Shown here in pieces: positions 1 to 8,565 of a stretch of 64,000 bases of DNA (position 1 is the stretch's first letter; every line of letters starts with the position of its first letter). This stretch comes from UBA974 sp002292405 (GTDB taxonomy: Bacteria > Bacteroidota > Bacteroidia > Flavobacteriales_D > Sanyastnellaceae): NCBI GenBank assembly GCA_943842425.1, contig CALTBR010000003.1, positions 883,672 through 947,671 on the forward strand, given 5' to 3'. Made by a program: the position numbers and the translations under genes. A model generated the notes under the pieces. The model saw only the letters and a program-made list of their open reading frames with translations, was not told where the DNA came from and searched no databases.

Positions 1-1008
1 CTTATTTACCAAACGTATACCGGCAATTGTGTCATCATTTAAATGAATGTGTGTGACTTCTACATTGGTGTTATTTTTTACCGAATCATGACTTACAACA
101 AAACCATGATTTTGAGAAGTAATTTCACATTTACCTGTAATTAAATTCTTCACAGGATGGTTCACACCTCTATGCCCATTAAACATTTTAGTAGTTTCTA
201 AACCTTGACTGAGTGATAACAGCTGATGTCCTAAACAGATGCCAAAAATTGGCAACTCTGACTCAACTAGTTTTCCAACTTCAGCAATTACAGATTTCAT
301 CGCAGACGGATCTCCAGGACCATTTGATAGCATTATACCATCAGGACTCCACTCTAGCACTTCTTCAGCGGACACATTCCATGGAAACACTCTAACTGAA
401 CACCCCCTATCACTTAAACAAGTAGCTATACTTTTTTTGAAACCAAAATCAACTAAAGCAACTTTATGTTCGCCTGTCAGATTAAAATCAAAAGATTCAG
501 TGACAGAAACTTCACTACTCAATTCTAGCCCATCCATTGAAGGAACTGAATCAAGAATTGTTCTTAATTTTTTAATATCAAACTCTTGGGTAGATAGTAC
601 CGCATTCATCGCCCCATTATTCCTAATATGTCTAACAAGCGCACGCGTGTCAACATCACTAATTCCAACAGTGCCGTTTTTTTCTAAATCTGTCTGTAAA
701 GTTCCTGAACTATCTACTCTACTAGCTATTGAGGAGAAGTTTCTAACAACAATCCCAGCAACCTTAACATTAGAAGATTCAACTTCATCATCGTGTACAC
801 CGTAGTTCCCAATATGAGCCGTAGCCATTACAAGCATTTGTTTGTGATAACTCGGATCTGTAAAGATCTCTTGATATCCATACATCCCAGTATTAAAAGC
901 TATTTCACCATAGGTAGTTCCTTGAGCACCCAAAGCTTTACCCTTAAAAATTGTACCGTCTTCTAATAGCAGAATAGCTGGTAAATCTGAATGACGTAAT
1001 CCTTGCAT
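1..1008 (-). CDS. carA: Carbamoyl-phosphate synthase small subunit, 3' end outside window
   Basis: Encodes the glutaminase subunit, which takes ammonia from glutamine and passes it to CarB to make carbamoyl phosphate for pyrimidine and arginine synthesis in the cytoplasm. The first 336 codons are visible and the gene runs off the left edge. The N-terminal CPSase_sm_chain domain begins at LLLEDGTIFKG. The class I glutamine amidotransferase domain shows the oxyanion segment SNGPGDP (about 228-234) and the nucleophile Cys258 in GICLGHQ. The start was chosen at the first ATG, which lies 4 nt after a TATCTTTG promoter box. It follows rplQ, an arrangement common in Flavobacteriia (from memory). No defect is seen. 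Confidence 0.95.
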   Translation of the reverse strand, partial: MQGLRHSDLPAILLLEDGTIFKGKALGAQGTTYGEIAFNTGMYGYQEIFTDPSYHKQMLVMATAHIGNYGVHDDEVESSNVKVAGIVVRNFSSIASRVDSSGTLQTDLEKNGTVGISDVDTRALVRHIRNNGAMNAVLSTQEFDIKKLRTILDSVPSMDGLELSSEVSVTESFDFNLTGEHKVALVDFGFKKSIATCLSDRGCSVRVFPWNVSAEEVLEWSPDGIMLSNGPGDPSAMKSVIAEVGKLVESELPIFGICLGHQLLSLSQGLETTKMFNGHRGVNHPVKNLITGKCEITSQNHGFVVSHDSVKNNTNVEVTHIHLNDDTIAGIRLVNK

Positions 1009-1012
1009 GGTG

Positions 1013-1045
1013 CAAAGATAATTCTACTAATGAAATCTTAATCAA
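1013..1045 (-). promoter_or_regulatory. Bacteroidota-type promoter of carA
   Basis: On the minus strand, TATCTTTG (1020 down to 1013) matches the Bacteroidota -7 box TAnnTTTG. A TTG lies at 1045-1043, 22 nt upstream. The box ends 4 nt before the carA ATG, so the transcript probably starts at or next to the start codon. This is a consensus match only. Confidence 0.6.
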
Positions 1046-1080
1046 TTATTCAAAGTAAAATATAATAATTTATACACGAA

Positions 1081-1108
1081 CAAAGGGTACCTTTTCAGAT
1101 ACCCTTTG
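1081..1108 (-). terminator. Hairpin terminator after rplQ
   Basis: A perfect 9-bp inverted repeat (CAAAGGGTA and TACCCTTTG) has a 10-nt loop and lies 20 nt after the rplQ stop. It is the only strong hairpin at the end of the ribosomal superoperon. The U tract on the minus side is weak, so termination efficiency is uncertain. The stem is symmetric and could also act on the plus strand. Confidence 0.6.
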
Positions 1109-1128
1109 AAATATATAATAAAGAATAT

Positions 1129-1935
1129 TTAGTCTTCTTTCTTTTCTTCAGATACGTCTGTTTCAGTGTCATCATCTGATGATTCTGTAACATCCTCAGA
1201 AGCTGAGTCATCAGCAGGAGCATCAGCAGCTACATCTTCAGCAGGAGCATCAGCAGCTACATCTTCAGCAGGAGCATCAGCAGCTACATCTTCAGCAGGA
1301 GCATCAGCGGCAACGTCAGCAGGAGCACCAGCAGCTACATCTTCAGCAGGAGCATCAGCGGCAACGTCAGCAGGAGCAACAGCTACATCTTCAGCAGGAG
1401 CATCAGCAGGAGCATCAGCTACATCTTCAGCAGTAGCATCAGCGGCAACTTCAGTAGGAGCATCAGCGGCAACTTCAGCGGCTACAGCAGCAGGAGCACT
1501 TTCTGTTTTAGAAACATTAGATGCACCACCTCTACGTGATCGTCGAGTCTTCTTCTTCTCATTCTTGTTATAGATTTCGTTGAAATCAACTAGCTCTATC
1601 ATACACATCTCAGCATTATCACCTAAACGATTGCCAGTGCGAATAATGCGAGTGTACCCTCCATCTCTGTTTGCTACTTTAGGTCCTACCTCTCGGAATA
1701 ATTCCGTTACAGCGTACTTACTCGCTAAATAGCGAAAACAAACACGTCGATTGTGAGTTGAATCGTCTTTAGAACGATTAACAAGTGGCTCAAAATATTT
1801 CTTAAGAGCTTTAGCCTTTGCTACAGTTGTCGTAATACGCTTATGCTCAATTAAAGAACATGACATGTTAGTGAGCATCGCTTTACGATGCGCAGTCTTA
1901 CGACCTAAATGATTGAATTTCTTTCCGTGTCGCAT
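1129..1935 (-). CDS. rplQ: Ribosomal protein L17 with long acidic Ala-rich tail
   Basis: Large-subunit protein near the exit tunnel. Residues 1-120 are a normal L17 domain, from MRHGKKFNHLGRK to the MIELVDFNE end. A basic linker (KKKTRRSRRGG) leads into about 130 residues of low-complexity repeats of the nonapeptide type DAPAEDVAA, ending in a strongly acidic EEKKED tail. L17 is normally about 120-160 residues, so this protein is roughly twice the usual size. It is the last gene of the superoperon, 3 bp after rpoA, and is followed by a hairpin. The tail is encoded by near-identical 27-bp units and is probably variable in length. Confidence 0.96.
   Translation of the reverse strand: MRHGKKFNHLGRKTAHRKAMLTNMSCSLIEHKRITTTVAKAKALKKYFEPLVNRSKDDSTHNRRVCFRYLASKYAVTELFREVGPKVANRDGGYTRIIRTGNRLGDNAEMCMIELVDFNEIYNKNEKKKTRRSRRGGASNVSKTESAPAAVAAEVAADAPTEVAADATAEDVADAPADAPAEDVAVAPADVAADAPAEDVAAGAPADVAADAPAEDVAADAPAEDVAADAPAEDVAADAPADDSASEDVTESSDDDTETDVSEEKKED
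1195..1500 (-). repeat. 27-bp tandem repeats encoding the L17 tail
   Basis: Direct repeats of about 27 bp, with the plus-strand core GCAGCTACATCTTCAGCAGG, encode the nonapeptide DAPAEDVAA. Several consecutive units between about 1205 and 1310 are identical, and the units nearer the L17 core are degenerate. The array stays in frame, so copy-number change would lengthen or shorten the tail without breaking the gene. Confidence 0.85.
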
Positions 1936-1938
1936 AGC

Positions 1939-2931
1939 TTACTCCTTATCAAGTTTGTACTTACTTACGTCCATACCAAACGCAAGGTTCTTAATCTCAA
2001 CCAATTCTTCAAGTTCCGTTAAAGACTTCTTACCAAAGTTACGGAATTTCAAAAGGTCATTTTTATTAAATGCAACTAAGTCTCCTAATGTCTCAATATC
2101 AGCCGCTTTCAGACAGTTAAGAGCACGAACACTTAGGTCCATGTCAGATAACTTGGTTTTAAGCAGTTGCCTCATATGAAGACTTGACTCATCAAATTCT
2201 TCAGTCTCTTGTTGCTCATCTGTCCCTAAAGAAATACGTTCATCTGAGAAAAGCATGAAGTGATGTATTAAAATCTTCGCAGCTTCTTGTAACGCATCTT
2301 TAGGTGTTATACTTCCATCGCAATCAAGTTCGATGATTAATTTTTCATAATCAATGCGTTGTTCAACACGAAAGTTTTCAATGCTGTACTTAACGTTTCG
2401 GATGGGAGTGAAGATACTATCTAGAGAAATAGTTCCTATAGGAGCGTCAGTACGAACATTGTCATTGGCTTGAACGTATCCACGTCCTTTACCAATGGTC
2501 AATTCCATCTTTAGCTCTACATCATTCTCCATGCGACAGAGAACTAGGTCAGAATTAATCACCTGAAAGGCAGATGTAAACTTACCAAGATCACCAGCAG
2601 TTAGTGATTTTTTACCTTTGACTGAAACGGTTACTGTTTCAGAATCAGTATCTTCAATCTGACGCTTAAATCTAACCTGCTTGAGGTTAAGTATAAGCTC
2701 AGTCATATCTTCCATTACTCCCTTTATAGTAGAGTATTCATGATCGACACCGTCGATACGAACAGAAGTTATCGCAAAACCTTCTAATGATGAAAGTAGA
2801 ATGCGACGAAGCGCATTTCCTACAGTTATACCAAAACCAGGTTCTAGTGGGCGGAATTCAAAGCGTCCATTATACTCAGAAGAGTCTAACATAATTACTT
2901 TGTCCGGTTGTTGAAAATCGATAATAGCCAT
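1939..2931 (-). CDS. rpoA: RNA polymerase alpha subunit
   Basis: 330 residues, the usual size. The N-terminal assembly domain carries LEPGFGITVGNALRRILLSS (about 31-50), which drives dimerisation and binding of beta and beta'. The C-terminal helix-hairpin-helix domain (about 260-320) shows ALNCLKAADIETLGDL and FGKKSLTELEELV and contacts UP elements and activators. It lies between rpsD and rplQ, the standard alpha-operon place, with 18 bp and 3 bp gaps, so it is co-transcribed with them. Nothing unusual was seen. Confidence 0.98.
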   Translation of the reverse strand: MAIIDFQQPDKVIMLDSSEYNGRFEFRPLEPGFGITVGNALRRILLSSLEGFAITSVRIDGVDHEYSTIKGVMEDMTELILNLKQVRFKRQIEDTDSETVTVSVKGKKSLTAGDLGKFTSAFQVINSDLVLCRMENDVELKMELTIGKGRGYVQANDNVRTDAPIGTISLDSIFTPIRNVKYSIENFRVEQRIDYEKLIIELDCDGSITPKDALQEAAKILIHHFMLFSDERISLGTDEQQETEEFDESSLHMRQLLKTKLSDMDLSVRALNCLKAADIETLGDLVAFNKNDLLKFRNFGKKSLTELEELVEIKNLAFGMDVSKYKLDKE

Positions 2932-2949
2932 GAATATTCTTGTTCTATA

Positions 2950-3555
2950 TTACTTAGAGTACAATTCTACAATTAAAGATTCCTTGATGTTTTCAGGGAT
3001 CTGATCACGAGTTGGGGCGCTAACTAAAGTTCCAGACATAGCCTGAATATCCCAATTAAGCCACTCATGATTTTGAGTACTTGACCCTAAAGACATTGAA
3101 ATAATCTCTAGAGACTTACTCTTTTCCCTAACTCCTACAACGTCACCAGGGCGAACATTGCAAGATGGGATATTAACAACACTACCATTAATAGTAATGT
3201 GTCTATGTGATACTAATTGCCTTGCACCTCTTCTTGTGGTGCTTATTCCGAGACGGTAAACAACATTATCCAAACGACTTTCGCACATTTGAAGTAGTAA
3301 ATCACCAGTAACACCCTTCTTAGAACTAGCTGATTTAAACAGATTTGAGAATTGTTTCTCCAAAATTCCATAAGTATATTTTGCTTTCTGCTTTTCAATT
3401 AATTGAACAGAGTACTCAGACTCCTTCTTTCTTCGACGAGTATTCCCGTGCTGTCCTGGTCCATAAGCTTTACGTTCTAAAGCTTTGTCTGGGCCAAAGA
3501 TTGCTTCTTTGAAGCGACGGGCAATTTTTGATTTGGGTCCGCGATAACGTGCCAT
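2950..3555 (-). CDS. rpsD: Ribosomal protein S4
   Basis: 201 residues. It is a primary 16S rRNA binder that starts assembly of the small subunit body. The S4 RNA-binding domain (about 93-155) carries ESRLDNVVYRLG and SHRHITINGSVVNIPS. The N-terminal region (MARYRGPKSKIARRF) has no cysteine cluster, so this is the zinc-free form. It lies between rpsK and rpoA. In other bacteria S4 represses its own operon, but no leader structure could be identified here. Confidence 0.97.
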   Translation of the reverse strand: MARYRGPKSKIARRFKEAIFGPDKALERKAYGPGQHGNTRRRKKESEYSVQLIEKQKAKYTYGILEKQFSNLFKSASSKKGVTGDLLLQMCESRLDNVVYRLGISTTRRGARQLVSHRHITINGSVVNIPSCNVRPGDVVGVREKSKSLEIISMSLGSSTQNHEWLNWDIQAMSGTLVSAPTRDQIPENIKESLIVELYSK

Positions 3556-3581
3556 GATTAAAAATTCTTAGTTTGTAATTA

Positions 3582-3965
3582 TTAAACTCGGCGACGCTTT
3601 GGAGGGCGACAACCATTATGAGGTAGTGGGGTTACATCTACAATCTCTGTAACTTGAATTCCCATGTTATGAAGGGTACGAATAGCGCTCTCGCGACCAG
3701 ATCCAGGACCTTTCACAAAAACTCGAACTTTTTTAAGCCCAAATTCCATTGCTTCTTTTCCGCAATCTTCGGCAGCACATTGTGCAGCATATGGTGTGTT
3801 CTTTTTAGATCCACGAAAACCCATTTTCCCGGCACTTGACCAGGAAATCACCTGGCCTGTAATATTAGTCAAGGAGATGATGATGTTATTAAACGAAGAA
3901 TGTATATGAGCTTCTCCTACGGAGTCAACTTTTACATTTTTCTTATTCTTGGCGTTTTTTGCCAT
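3582..3965 (-). CDS. rpsK: Ribosomal protein S11
   Basis: 127 residues, the normal length. It belongs to the small-subunit platform and lies close to the mRNA exit. Family motifs include EAHIHSSFNNIIISLTN, SAGKMGFRGSKKNTPYAAQ, the GPGSGRESAIR loop, and the C-terminus DVTPLPHNGCRPPKRRRV. It lies between rpsM and rpsD in the alpha-operon segment, with a 60-bp gap to rpsM and 26 bp to rpsD. Confidence 0.98.
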   Translation of the reverse strand: MAKNAKNKKNVKVDSVGEAHIHSSFNNIIISLTNITGQVISWSSAGKMGFRGSKKNTPYAAQCAAEDCGKEAMEFGLKKVRVFVKGPGSGRESAIRTLHNMGIQVTEIVDVTPLPHNGCRPPKRRRV

Positions 3966-4025
3966 AATTATTTATATTGGAGGTGATCAGTCCTTGCGGA
4001 CAAAATTAATAGAGCTAACTCTTTG

Positions 4026-4394
4026 TTATTCTTTCTTATTTGCTACAGTCTTCCTTCGTCCTTTACGAGTTCTAGAATTATTTTTTGTTCTTTGACCGCG
4101 CAAAGGTAAACCGTTACGATGACGAATACCACGGTAACAACCGATATCCATCAAACGTTTAATATCTGATTGTGTTTCAGATCTTAATTCTCCTTCAACT
4201 TTGAAACTTGAACCAATAATGTTACGAATTGAACCGACTTCATCGTCACTCCACTCATCTACATTTTTATTCGAGTCTACACCAGCCTCAATAAGAATTT
4301 TAAGCGCACGACTTCGGCCTACGCCGTAGATGTACGTTAAGGAAATTGCTCCGCGCTTGTTGCGAGGAATATCTACACCAGCTATACGTGCCAT
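4026..4394 (-). CDS. rpsM: Ribosomal protein S13
   Basis: 122 residues. It forms part of the 30S head and bridges to the 50S subunit. MARIAGVDIPRNKR at the start, YIYGVGRSRA (helix-two turns-helix), and the basic C-terminus GLPLRGQRTKNNSRTRKGRR, which contacts tRNA in the P site, are all present. It is followed by rpsK and preceded by rpmJ, the standard order. Confidence 0.98.
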   Translation of the reverse strand: MARIAGVDIPRNKRGAISLTYIYGVGRSRALKILIEAGVDSNKNVDEWSDDEVGSIRNIIGSSFKVEGELRSETQSDIKRLMDIGCYRGIRHRNGLPLRGQRTKNNSRTRKGRRKTVANKKE

Positions 4395-4422
4395 GAGTAT
4401 ATTGAATTTTGCAAAATCAGGA

Positions 4423-4539
4423 TTAACCCTGACGTTGCTTCATTTTAGGATTCTTCTTGTTAATTACGAATAGTCGTCCTTTACGGCGAACGATTTTACA
4501 ATCTGCCGTTCGCTTCTTTATGGATGCGCGTGTTTTCAT
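4423..4539 (-). CDS. rpmJ: Ribosomal protein L36, zinc-free form
   Basis: A 38-residue basic protein starting MKTRASIKKR, with the motif KIVRRKGRLFVINKKNPKMK typical of L36. Only one cysteine is present (TADCKI), so the usual Cys3His zinc knuckle is missing and this is the C-minus form. It lies between infA and rpsM, where L36 is expected. It is very short, but its sequence and place leave little doubt. Confidence 0.93.
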   Translation of the reverse strand: MKTRASIKKRTADCKIVRRKGRLFVINKKNPKMKQRQG

Positions 4540-4550
4540 TGGGCTGATTT

Positions 4551-4772
4551 TTATTTTTTATATCGAAAAGTGATTCGGCCTTTAGACAAGTCATATGGAG
4601 ACATCTCAACTTTCACACGGTCACTAGGCAAAATCTTGATGTAATACATCCTCATTTTTCCAGAGATATGAGCAGTAATTACATGCCCATTTTCTAATTC
4701 AACTCTAAACATTGCATTAGACAATGCCTCTAAGATTGTTCCATCTTGTGTGATAGATTCTTGTTTCGCCAT
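4551..4772 (-). CDS. infA: Translation initiation factor IF-1
   Basis: 73 residues forming one S1-type OB fold that blocks the ribosomal A site during initiation. Recognisable parts are MAKQESITQDGTILEAL, ENGHVITAHISGKMRMYYIK and SPYDLSKGRITFRYK. It lies between map and rpmJ, with 19 bp to map and 11 bp to rpmJ, matching the spc-operon order secY-map-infA-rpmJ. Confidence 0.98.
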   Translation of the reverse strand: MAKQESITQDGTILEALSNAMFRVELENGHVITAHISGKMRMYYIKILPSDRVKVEMSPYDLSKGRITFRYKK

Positions 4773-4791
4773 TCGCTTATTTATTTTCGAT

Positions 4792-5586
4792 CTATTTCGT
4801 TTTATTAATAACTCTTTCTATTTCTACAAAACTTGAGAGGATTTCGGCTTTCCCTTTCCTAACAACTATATCGTGTTCGAAATGAGCAGAAACCAAATTA
4901 TCATTAGTCACAATTGTCCAACCATCCTTATCAGTACGAACATCGCATTTTCCAAGGTTGATCATTGGTTCAATAGCTAGCACCATGCCATCTACTAAAC
5001 GTGGGCCGTTTCCACGGCGACCATAATTAGGAACTTCTGGTGCTTCATGAAGCTCTCGCCCCAATCCATGACCAACTAATTCGCGAACCACACCATAACC
5101 GAATGATTCTGCATGCTTTTGACAAGCTGCTCCTATATCGCCAATACGCTTACCAACGATTGCTTGTTCTATCGAAAGAGTAAGGCATTCTTTTGTGACT
5201 TTTAATAATTTTTGAATCTCAGGATCAACCTCTCCTACTTCAAAAGTATAAGCGCTATCTCCATAAAATCCATTCATTAGCGTACCACAGTCTATCGAAA
5301 CAATATCTCCATTATTTAATGGTTTATCATTTGGTATTCCATGGACTACAGCAGCATTCACCGAAGTACAAAGTGTATTGGGGAATCCCCCATATCCTTT
5401 AAAACCCGGCTCCGCTCTATTGTCTCGGATAAATTCCTCGGCAATGGTGTCTAACTGTATAGTAGTAACTCCTGGTGTAACCAGTGCTGCTACTTCTGCT
5501 AAAGTCCTCCCAACAAGCAATGAACTTTTACGAATAAGCTCGACTTCTTCTTCCGATTTTATACGGATTCGTCGTCCTAAACTCAT
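4792..5586 (-). CDS. map: Methionine aminopeptidase type I
   Basis: Removes the initiator methionine from new proteins. It is 264 residues, the size of the short class without an N-terminal SH3 linker. The pita-bread dimetal site is visible: the first Asp in VSIDCGTL, the second in FYGDSAYT, His in ELVGHGLGRELHEAPEVPNYG, Glu in LAIEPM, and the last Glu in HFEHDIVV. It begins 7 bp after secY in the direction of transcription and precedes infA. The short gaps suggest coupled translation. Confidence 0.97.
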   Translation of the reverse strand: MSLGRRIRIKSEEEVELIRKSSLLVGRTLAEVAALVTPGVTTIQLDTIAEEFIRDNRAEPGFKGYGGFPNTLCTSVNAAVVHGIPNDKPLNNGDIVSIDCGTLMNGFYGDSAYTFEVGEVDPEIQKLLKVTKECLTLSIEQAIVGKRIGDIGAACQKHAESFGYGVVRELVGHGLGRELHEAPEVPNYGRRGNGPRLVDGMVLAIEPMINLGKCDVRTDKDGWTIVTNDNLVSAHFEHDIVVRKGKAEILSSFVEIERVINKTK

Positions 5587-5593
5587 ATCGTAA

Positions 5594-6943
5594 TTAACCT
5601 CCTAAACCTCCCACAGGTGACTGTGAACGACTACGCATCTTTCCAGACTTCATCAATCCGTCATAATGACGAGAAAGCAAATAGCTTTCAATCTGTTGAA
5701 GAGTGTCAAGAATAACTCCCACCATAATCAATAGCGATGTTCCGCCAAAGAAAATGGAAAATGATTGTGAATGTGTTAAACCAAGGTTAAACACAATTGC
5801 TGGTAATATCGCAATGAATCCAAGAAAAATAGCTCCTGGCAAAGTGATCTTAGATAAAACATCATCTAAAAATTCTGCAGTGGCTCTTCCTGGTTTTATA
5901 CCTGGCACAAAACTGTTTTGGCGTTTTAAATCATCAGCCATCTGATTAGGGTTTACAGTAATCGCAGTATAAAAATAAGTGAAAGCTACAATCATGAAAA
6001 AGAATAACACATTGTAACCTACACCATTAAAATCACTTAAACTTTGTAAAAAGGCATTCCCCTGTAATGACTCAGATTGTGTCATATATAACGGCACAAA
6101 CATAATAGCCTGTGCAAAAATGATAGGCATCACTCCTGAAGAGTTAACTTTTAATGGTATAAAACTTCTGGCTCCAGATCCTGAAGGAATCATGTTATCC
6201 GCTTGTTGCAGCTTTGCCATCTGTACTGGTACTTTACGAATACCTTGCACTAGAGCAACACTAGCTCCAATTACAATCAAAAAGAACGCAATTTCAACTA
6301 AGAAGAAATAAATAGTTGAATCGGGATGAACAAATTCTTGTATTAATGCTTGTGGAAATGTCGCAATAATTCCAATCATAATAAGTAAAGAAATACCATT
6401 ACCTACACCTTTATCAGTAATACGCTCACCTAACCACATAATAACAAGTGTACTACTAACTATAATCATCACAGCAGAAAACCACCAAAAAGTACTTGGG
6501 TTAACAACAGCACCTGGTACTGAAACCACAGTCGATGCAAGATATCCTGGAGCTTGTACTAATGAGATTGCAATTGTAAGAAACCTTGTACCTTGAGTTA
6601 TTTTCTTACGTCCACTTTCACCTTCAGCTTGTAGCTTCTGTACTGCAGGTACAGCAATGCTCATAAGTTGAACAATAATTGAAGCGGATATATAAGGCAT
6701 AATACCTAAAGCAAAAATAGAAGCTCTTGTGAAAGCTCCTCCAGTGAATAGAGATAAAATATCTCCTAAACCACCGCCACTTCCAAGCGCATTCATTTGC
6801 TCCGCTAGAACATCACCATTTACACCAGGAATAACGATAAATGAGCCGATTCTGTATACTAGAATAAGACCTAGTGTTACCCATATCTTATTTCTAAGTT
6901 CTTCGTGACGCCAAATATCGGCAAGTTTAGAAAACAGTCTCAT
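5594..6943 (-). CDS. secY: Protein translocase channel subunit SecY
   Basis: 449 residues with ten predicted membrane helices; forms the SecYEG channel in the inner membrane. Family motifs include RIGSFIVIPGVN in helix 1, the plug-region FTGGAFTRASIFALGIMPYISASI, MWLGERITDKGVGNGISLLI, and the cytoplasmic loop PVQMAKLQQADNMIPSG. Its start overlaps the end of rplO by 4 bp (ATGA), so translation of the two is coupled. Confidence 0.98.
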   Translation of the reverse strand: MRLFSKLADIWRHEELRNKIWVTLGLILVYRIGSFIVIPGVNGDVLAEQMNALGSGGGLGDILSLFTGGAFTRASIFALGIMPYISASIIVQLMSIAVPAVQKLQAEGESGRKKITQGTRFLTIAISLVQAPGYLASTVVSVPGAVVNPSTFWWFSAVMIIVSSTLVIMWLGERITDKGVGNGISLLIMIGIIATFPQALIQEFVHPDSTIYFFLVEIAFFLIVIGASVALVQGIRKVPVQMAKLQQADNMIPSGSGARSFIPLKVNSSGVMPIIFAQAIMFVPLYMTQSESLQGNAFLQSLSDFNGVGYNVLFFFMIVAFTYFYTAITVNPNQMADDLKRQNSFVPGIKPGRATAEFLDDVLSKITLPGAIFLGFIAILPAIVFNLGLTHSQSFSIFFGGTSLLIMVGVILDTLQQIESYLLSRHYDGLMKSGKMRSRSQSPVGGLGG

Positions 6944-7401
6944 TTGCCTATACTATCAATAGTTGTAACCGAACCGCCAGCAGCTGTTAAAGCTTCTGAA
7001 GCTGTTTTAGAATATTGATGTGCTGTTACATCTAACTTAGATGTAACCTCACCCCTACCTAAAATCTTTATTAAATCATGCTTGCCTGCAAGACTGTTTT
7101 CCACAATTTCTTTTGGTGTAATTGTTGTAGATCCAATTTTTTCTGAAAGTTTTTGTAATACATCAAGGTTAATACCTTTGTATTCAACACGATTAGGACT
7201 TACAAAACCAAATTTAGGCACACGACGTTGAAGTGGCATTTGACCACCTTCAAATCCGATTTTAGACGAATACCCTGAACGTGACTTCGCTCCTTTGTGC
7301 CCACGTGTAGATGTACCACCATGTCCAGAACCCTCTCCACGACCAATTCGCTTGCGATTCTTAATAGATCCTTTTGCAGGTGTAAGATTGCTTAGATTCA
7401 T
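6940..7401 (-). CDS. rplO: Ribosomal protein L15
   Basis: 153 residues. Late-assembling 50S protein. The glycine- and arginine-rich N-terminal tail reads GSIKNRKRIGRGEGSGHGGT and continues with KGAKSRSGYSSKIGFEGGQMPLQRR. The globular C-terminal domain follows. It overlaps secY by 4 bp and follows rpmD by 18 bp, the usual spc-operon arrangement. Confidence 0.98.
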   Translation of the reverse strand: MNLSNLTPAKGSIKNRKRIGRGEGSGHGGTSTRGHKGAKSRSGYSSKIGFEGGQMPLQRRVPKFGFVSPNRVEYKGINLDVLQKLSEKIGSTTITPKEIVENSLAGKHDLIKILGRGEVTSKLDVTAHQYSKTASEALTAAGGSVTTIDSIGK

Positions 7402-7419
7402 GATTATTTCTGGATTTGA

Positions 7420-7602
7420 TTATTTTTCTTCAAATTTTACAAGATGACTCACTTTACGAATCATTCCCATTATTTGAGGTGTTGCTTCATGCTCAACAGG
7501 GTTGTTAAGCTTCTTAATTCCTAACGCCTGAATTGTAGCCTTCTGACGTTTTGTGCGATTAATTGCACTACGGACTTGTGTTATAATAACTTTACTCATC
7601 AT
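7420..7602 (-). CDS. rpmD: Ribosomal protein L30
   Basis: About 60 residues with the L30 signature KVIITQVRSAINRTKRQKAT and the pattern ALGIKKLNNPVEH. Two ATG codons are adjacent. The second (7599) would give the more usual start MSKVII, so the true start may be 3 bp downstream. It lies 8 bp after rpsE and before rplO. Confidence 0.96.
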   Translation of the reverse strand: MMSKVIITQVRSAINRTKRQKATIQALGIKKLNNPVEHEATPQIMGMIRKVSHLVKFEEK

Positions 7603-7610
7603 TCTTAAGT

Positions 7611-8195
7611 TCAGCCTTGAAATACTTTTGACATAGAAATACCACGAATATTTGCAATTGTTTTAGCGTCACGCAGTTCTTTTAAAGCATTAAATGTAGC
7701 TTTAACAACATTATGTGGGTTTGAAGATCCCAAAGACTTAGCAAGTACATTCTTAATTCCAGCACTCTCTAGCACCGCACGCATTGCTCCACCAGCAATT
7801 ACACCAGTTCCTGGAGATGCAGGTCTAATAAGGATGTGAGCACCCGCATATTTCATTTCTTGTCTATGAGGAATCGTACCGTTAATTACTGGTACAGTAA
7901 TCATATCCTTTTTACCAATATCGATACCTTTCTGAATAGCAGTAGCTACTTCACGGCTTTTACCTAAGCCATGACCAACCTGACCCTTTTCATTTCCAAC
8001 GACTACAATAGCGCTAAAACTAAAAGTACGACCACCTTTGGTAGTTTTTGCAACACGATTTATACCTACTAAACGCTCTTTCAAATCTGGATCGCCAGTC
8101 CTACTTTGTTGTTCGCGTTTTCCACCTGGTCGCTGGTTGCGCTTACCTTGTCCTTGTCCTTGTCCTTGACTTTGTCCTTGTCCTTGATTCATCAT
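7611..8195 (-). CDS. rpsE: Ribosomal protein S5 with Gln/Gly-rich N-terminus
   Basis: 194 residues. S5 contributes to decoding fidelity and to the mRNA helicase site at the entry channel. The double-stranded RNA-binding domain (about 40-105) has DLKERLVGINRVAKTTKGGR and VGHGLGKSREV, and the C-terminal domain has PASPGTGVIAGGAMRAVLE. The first 30 residues are an unusual QGQGQSQGQG run followed by a basic stretch. This extension is absent from E. coli S5 and is encoded by a short repeat. Two adjacent ATG codons leave the start uncertain by one codon. Confidence 0.97.
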   Translation of the reverse strand: MMNQGQGQSQGQGQGQGKRNQRPGGKREQQSRTGDPDLKERLVGINRVAKTTKGGRTFSFSAIVVVGNEKGQVGHGLGKSREVATAIQKGIDIGKKDMITVPVINGTIPHRQEMKYAGAHILIRPASPGTGVIAGGAMRAVLESAGIKNVLAKSLGSSNPHNVVKATFNALKELRDAKTIANIRGISMSKVFQG

Positions 8196-8197
8196 AT

Positions 8198-8554
8198 TTA
8201 GAATTTGAGACCCCCATCGCGGGCAGCTTGCGCTAATTGTTTAACACGACCGTGAAATAAGTAACCACTGCGATCAAATACCACGTTAGTAATTCCTGCA
8301 TTTTTTGCTTGCTCAGCAATCATAGTACCTACGGAAGAAGCTTGCTCTAGTTTAGGTTGATTCTTTGTGTCATCTTTACTTAAAGACGATGCTGAAGCTA
8401 AAGTACGACCACTCAAGTCGTCTATAATTTGAGCATAAATCTGCTTATTACTACGGAATACAGACAATCTAGGACGGTCTGATGTTCCAGACAATTTACC
8501 GCGGACGCGGCGTCTGACTTTTAAACGAGCTAATGTTTTTTTACTAGTTGACAT
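8198..8554 (-). CDS. rplR: Ribosomal protein L18
   Basis: 118 residues. It binds 5S rRNA in the central protuberance of the 50S subunit. Motifs include RVRGKLSGTSDRPRLSVFRS, KQIYAQIIDD, and the C-terminus VVFDRSGYLFHGRVKQLAQA followed by RDGGLKF. Only 2 bp separate it from rpsE, so the two are probably translationally coupled. Confidence 0.98.
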   Translation of the reverse strand: MSTSKKTLARLKVRRRVRGKLSGTSDRPRLSVFRSNKQIYAQIIDDLSGRTLASASSLSKDDTKNQPKLEQASSVGTMIAEQAKNAGITNVVFDRSGYLFHGRVKQLAQAARDGGLKF

Positions 8555-8565
8555 TACTTCTTCAA

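Noticed and set aside
1166..1573. Plus-strand Ala/Ser repeat frame opposite rplQ
   Set aside because: Shadow of the 27-bp repeats encoding the L17 tail.
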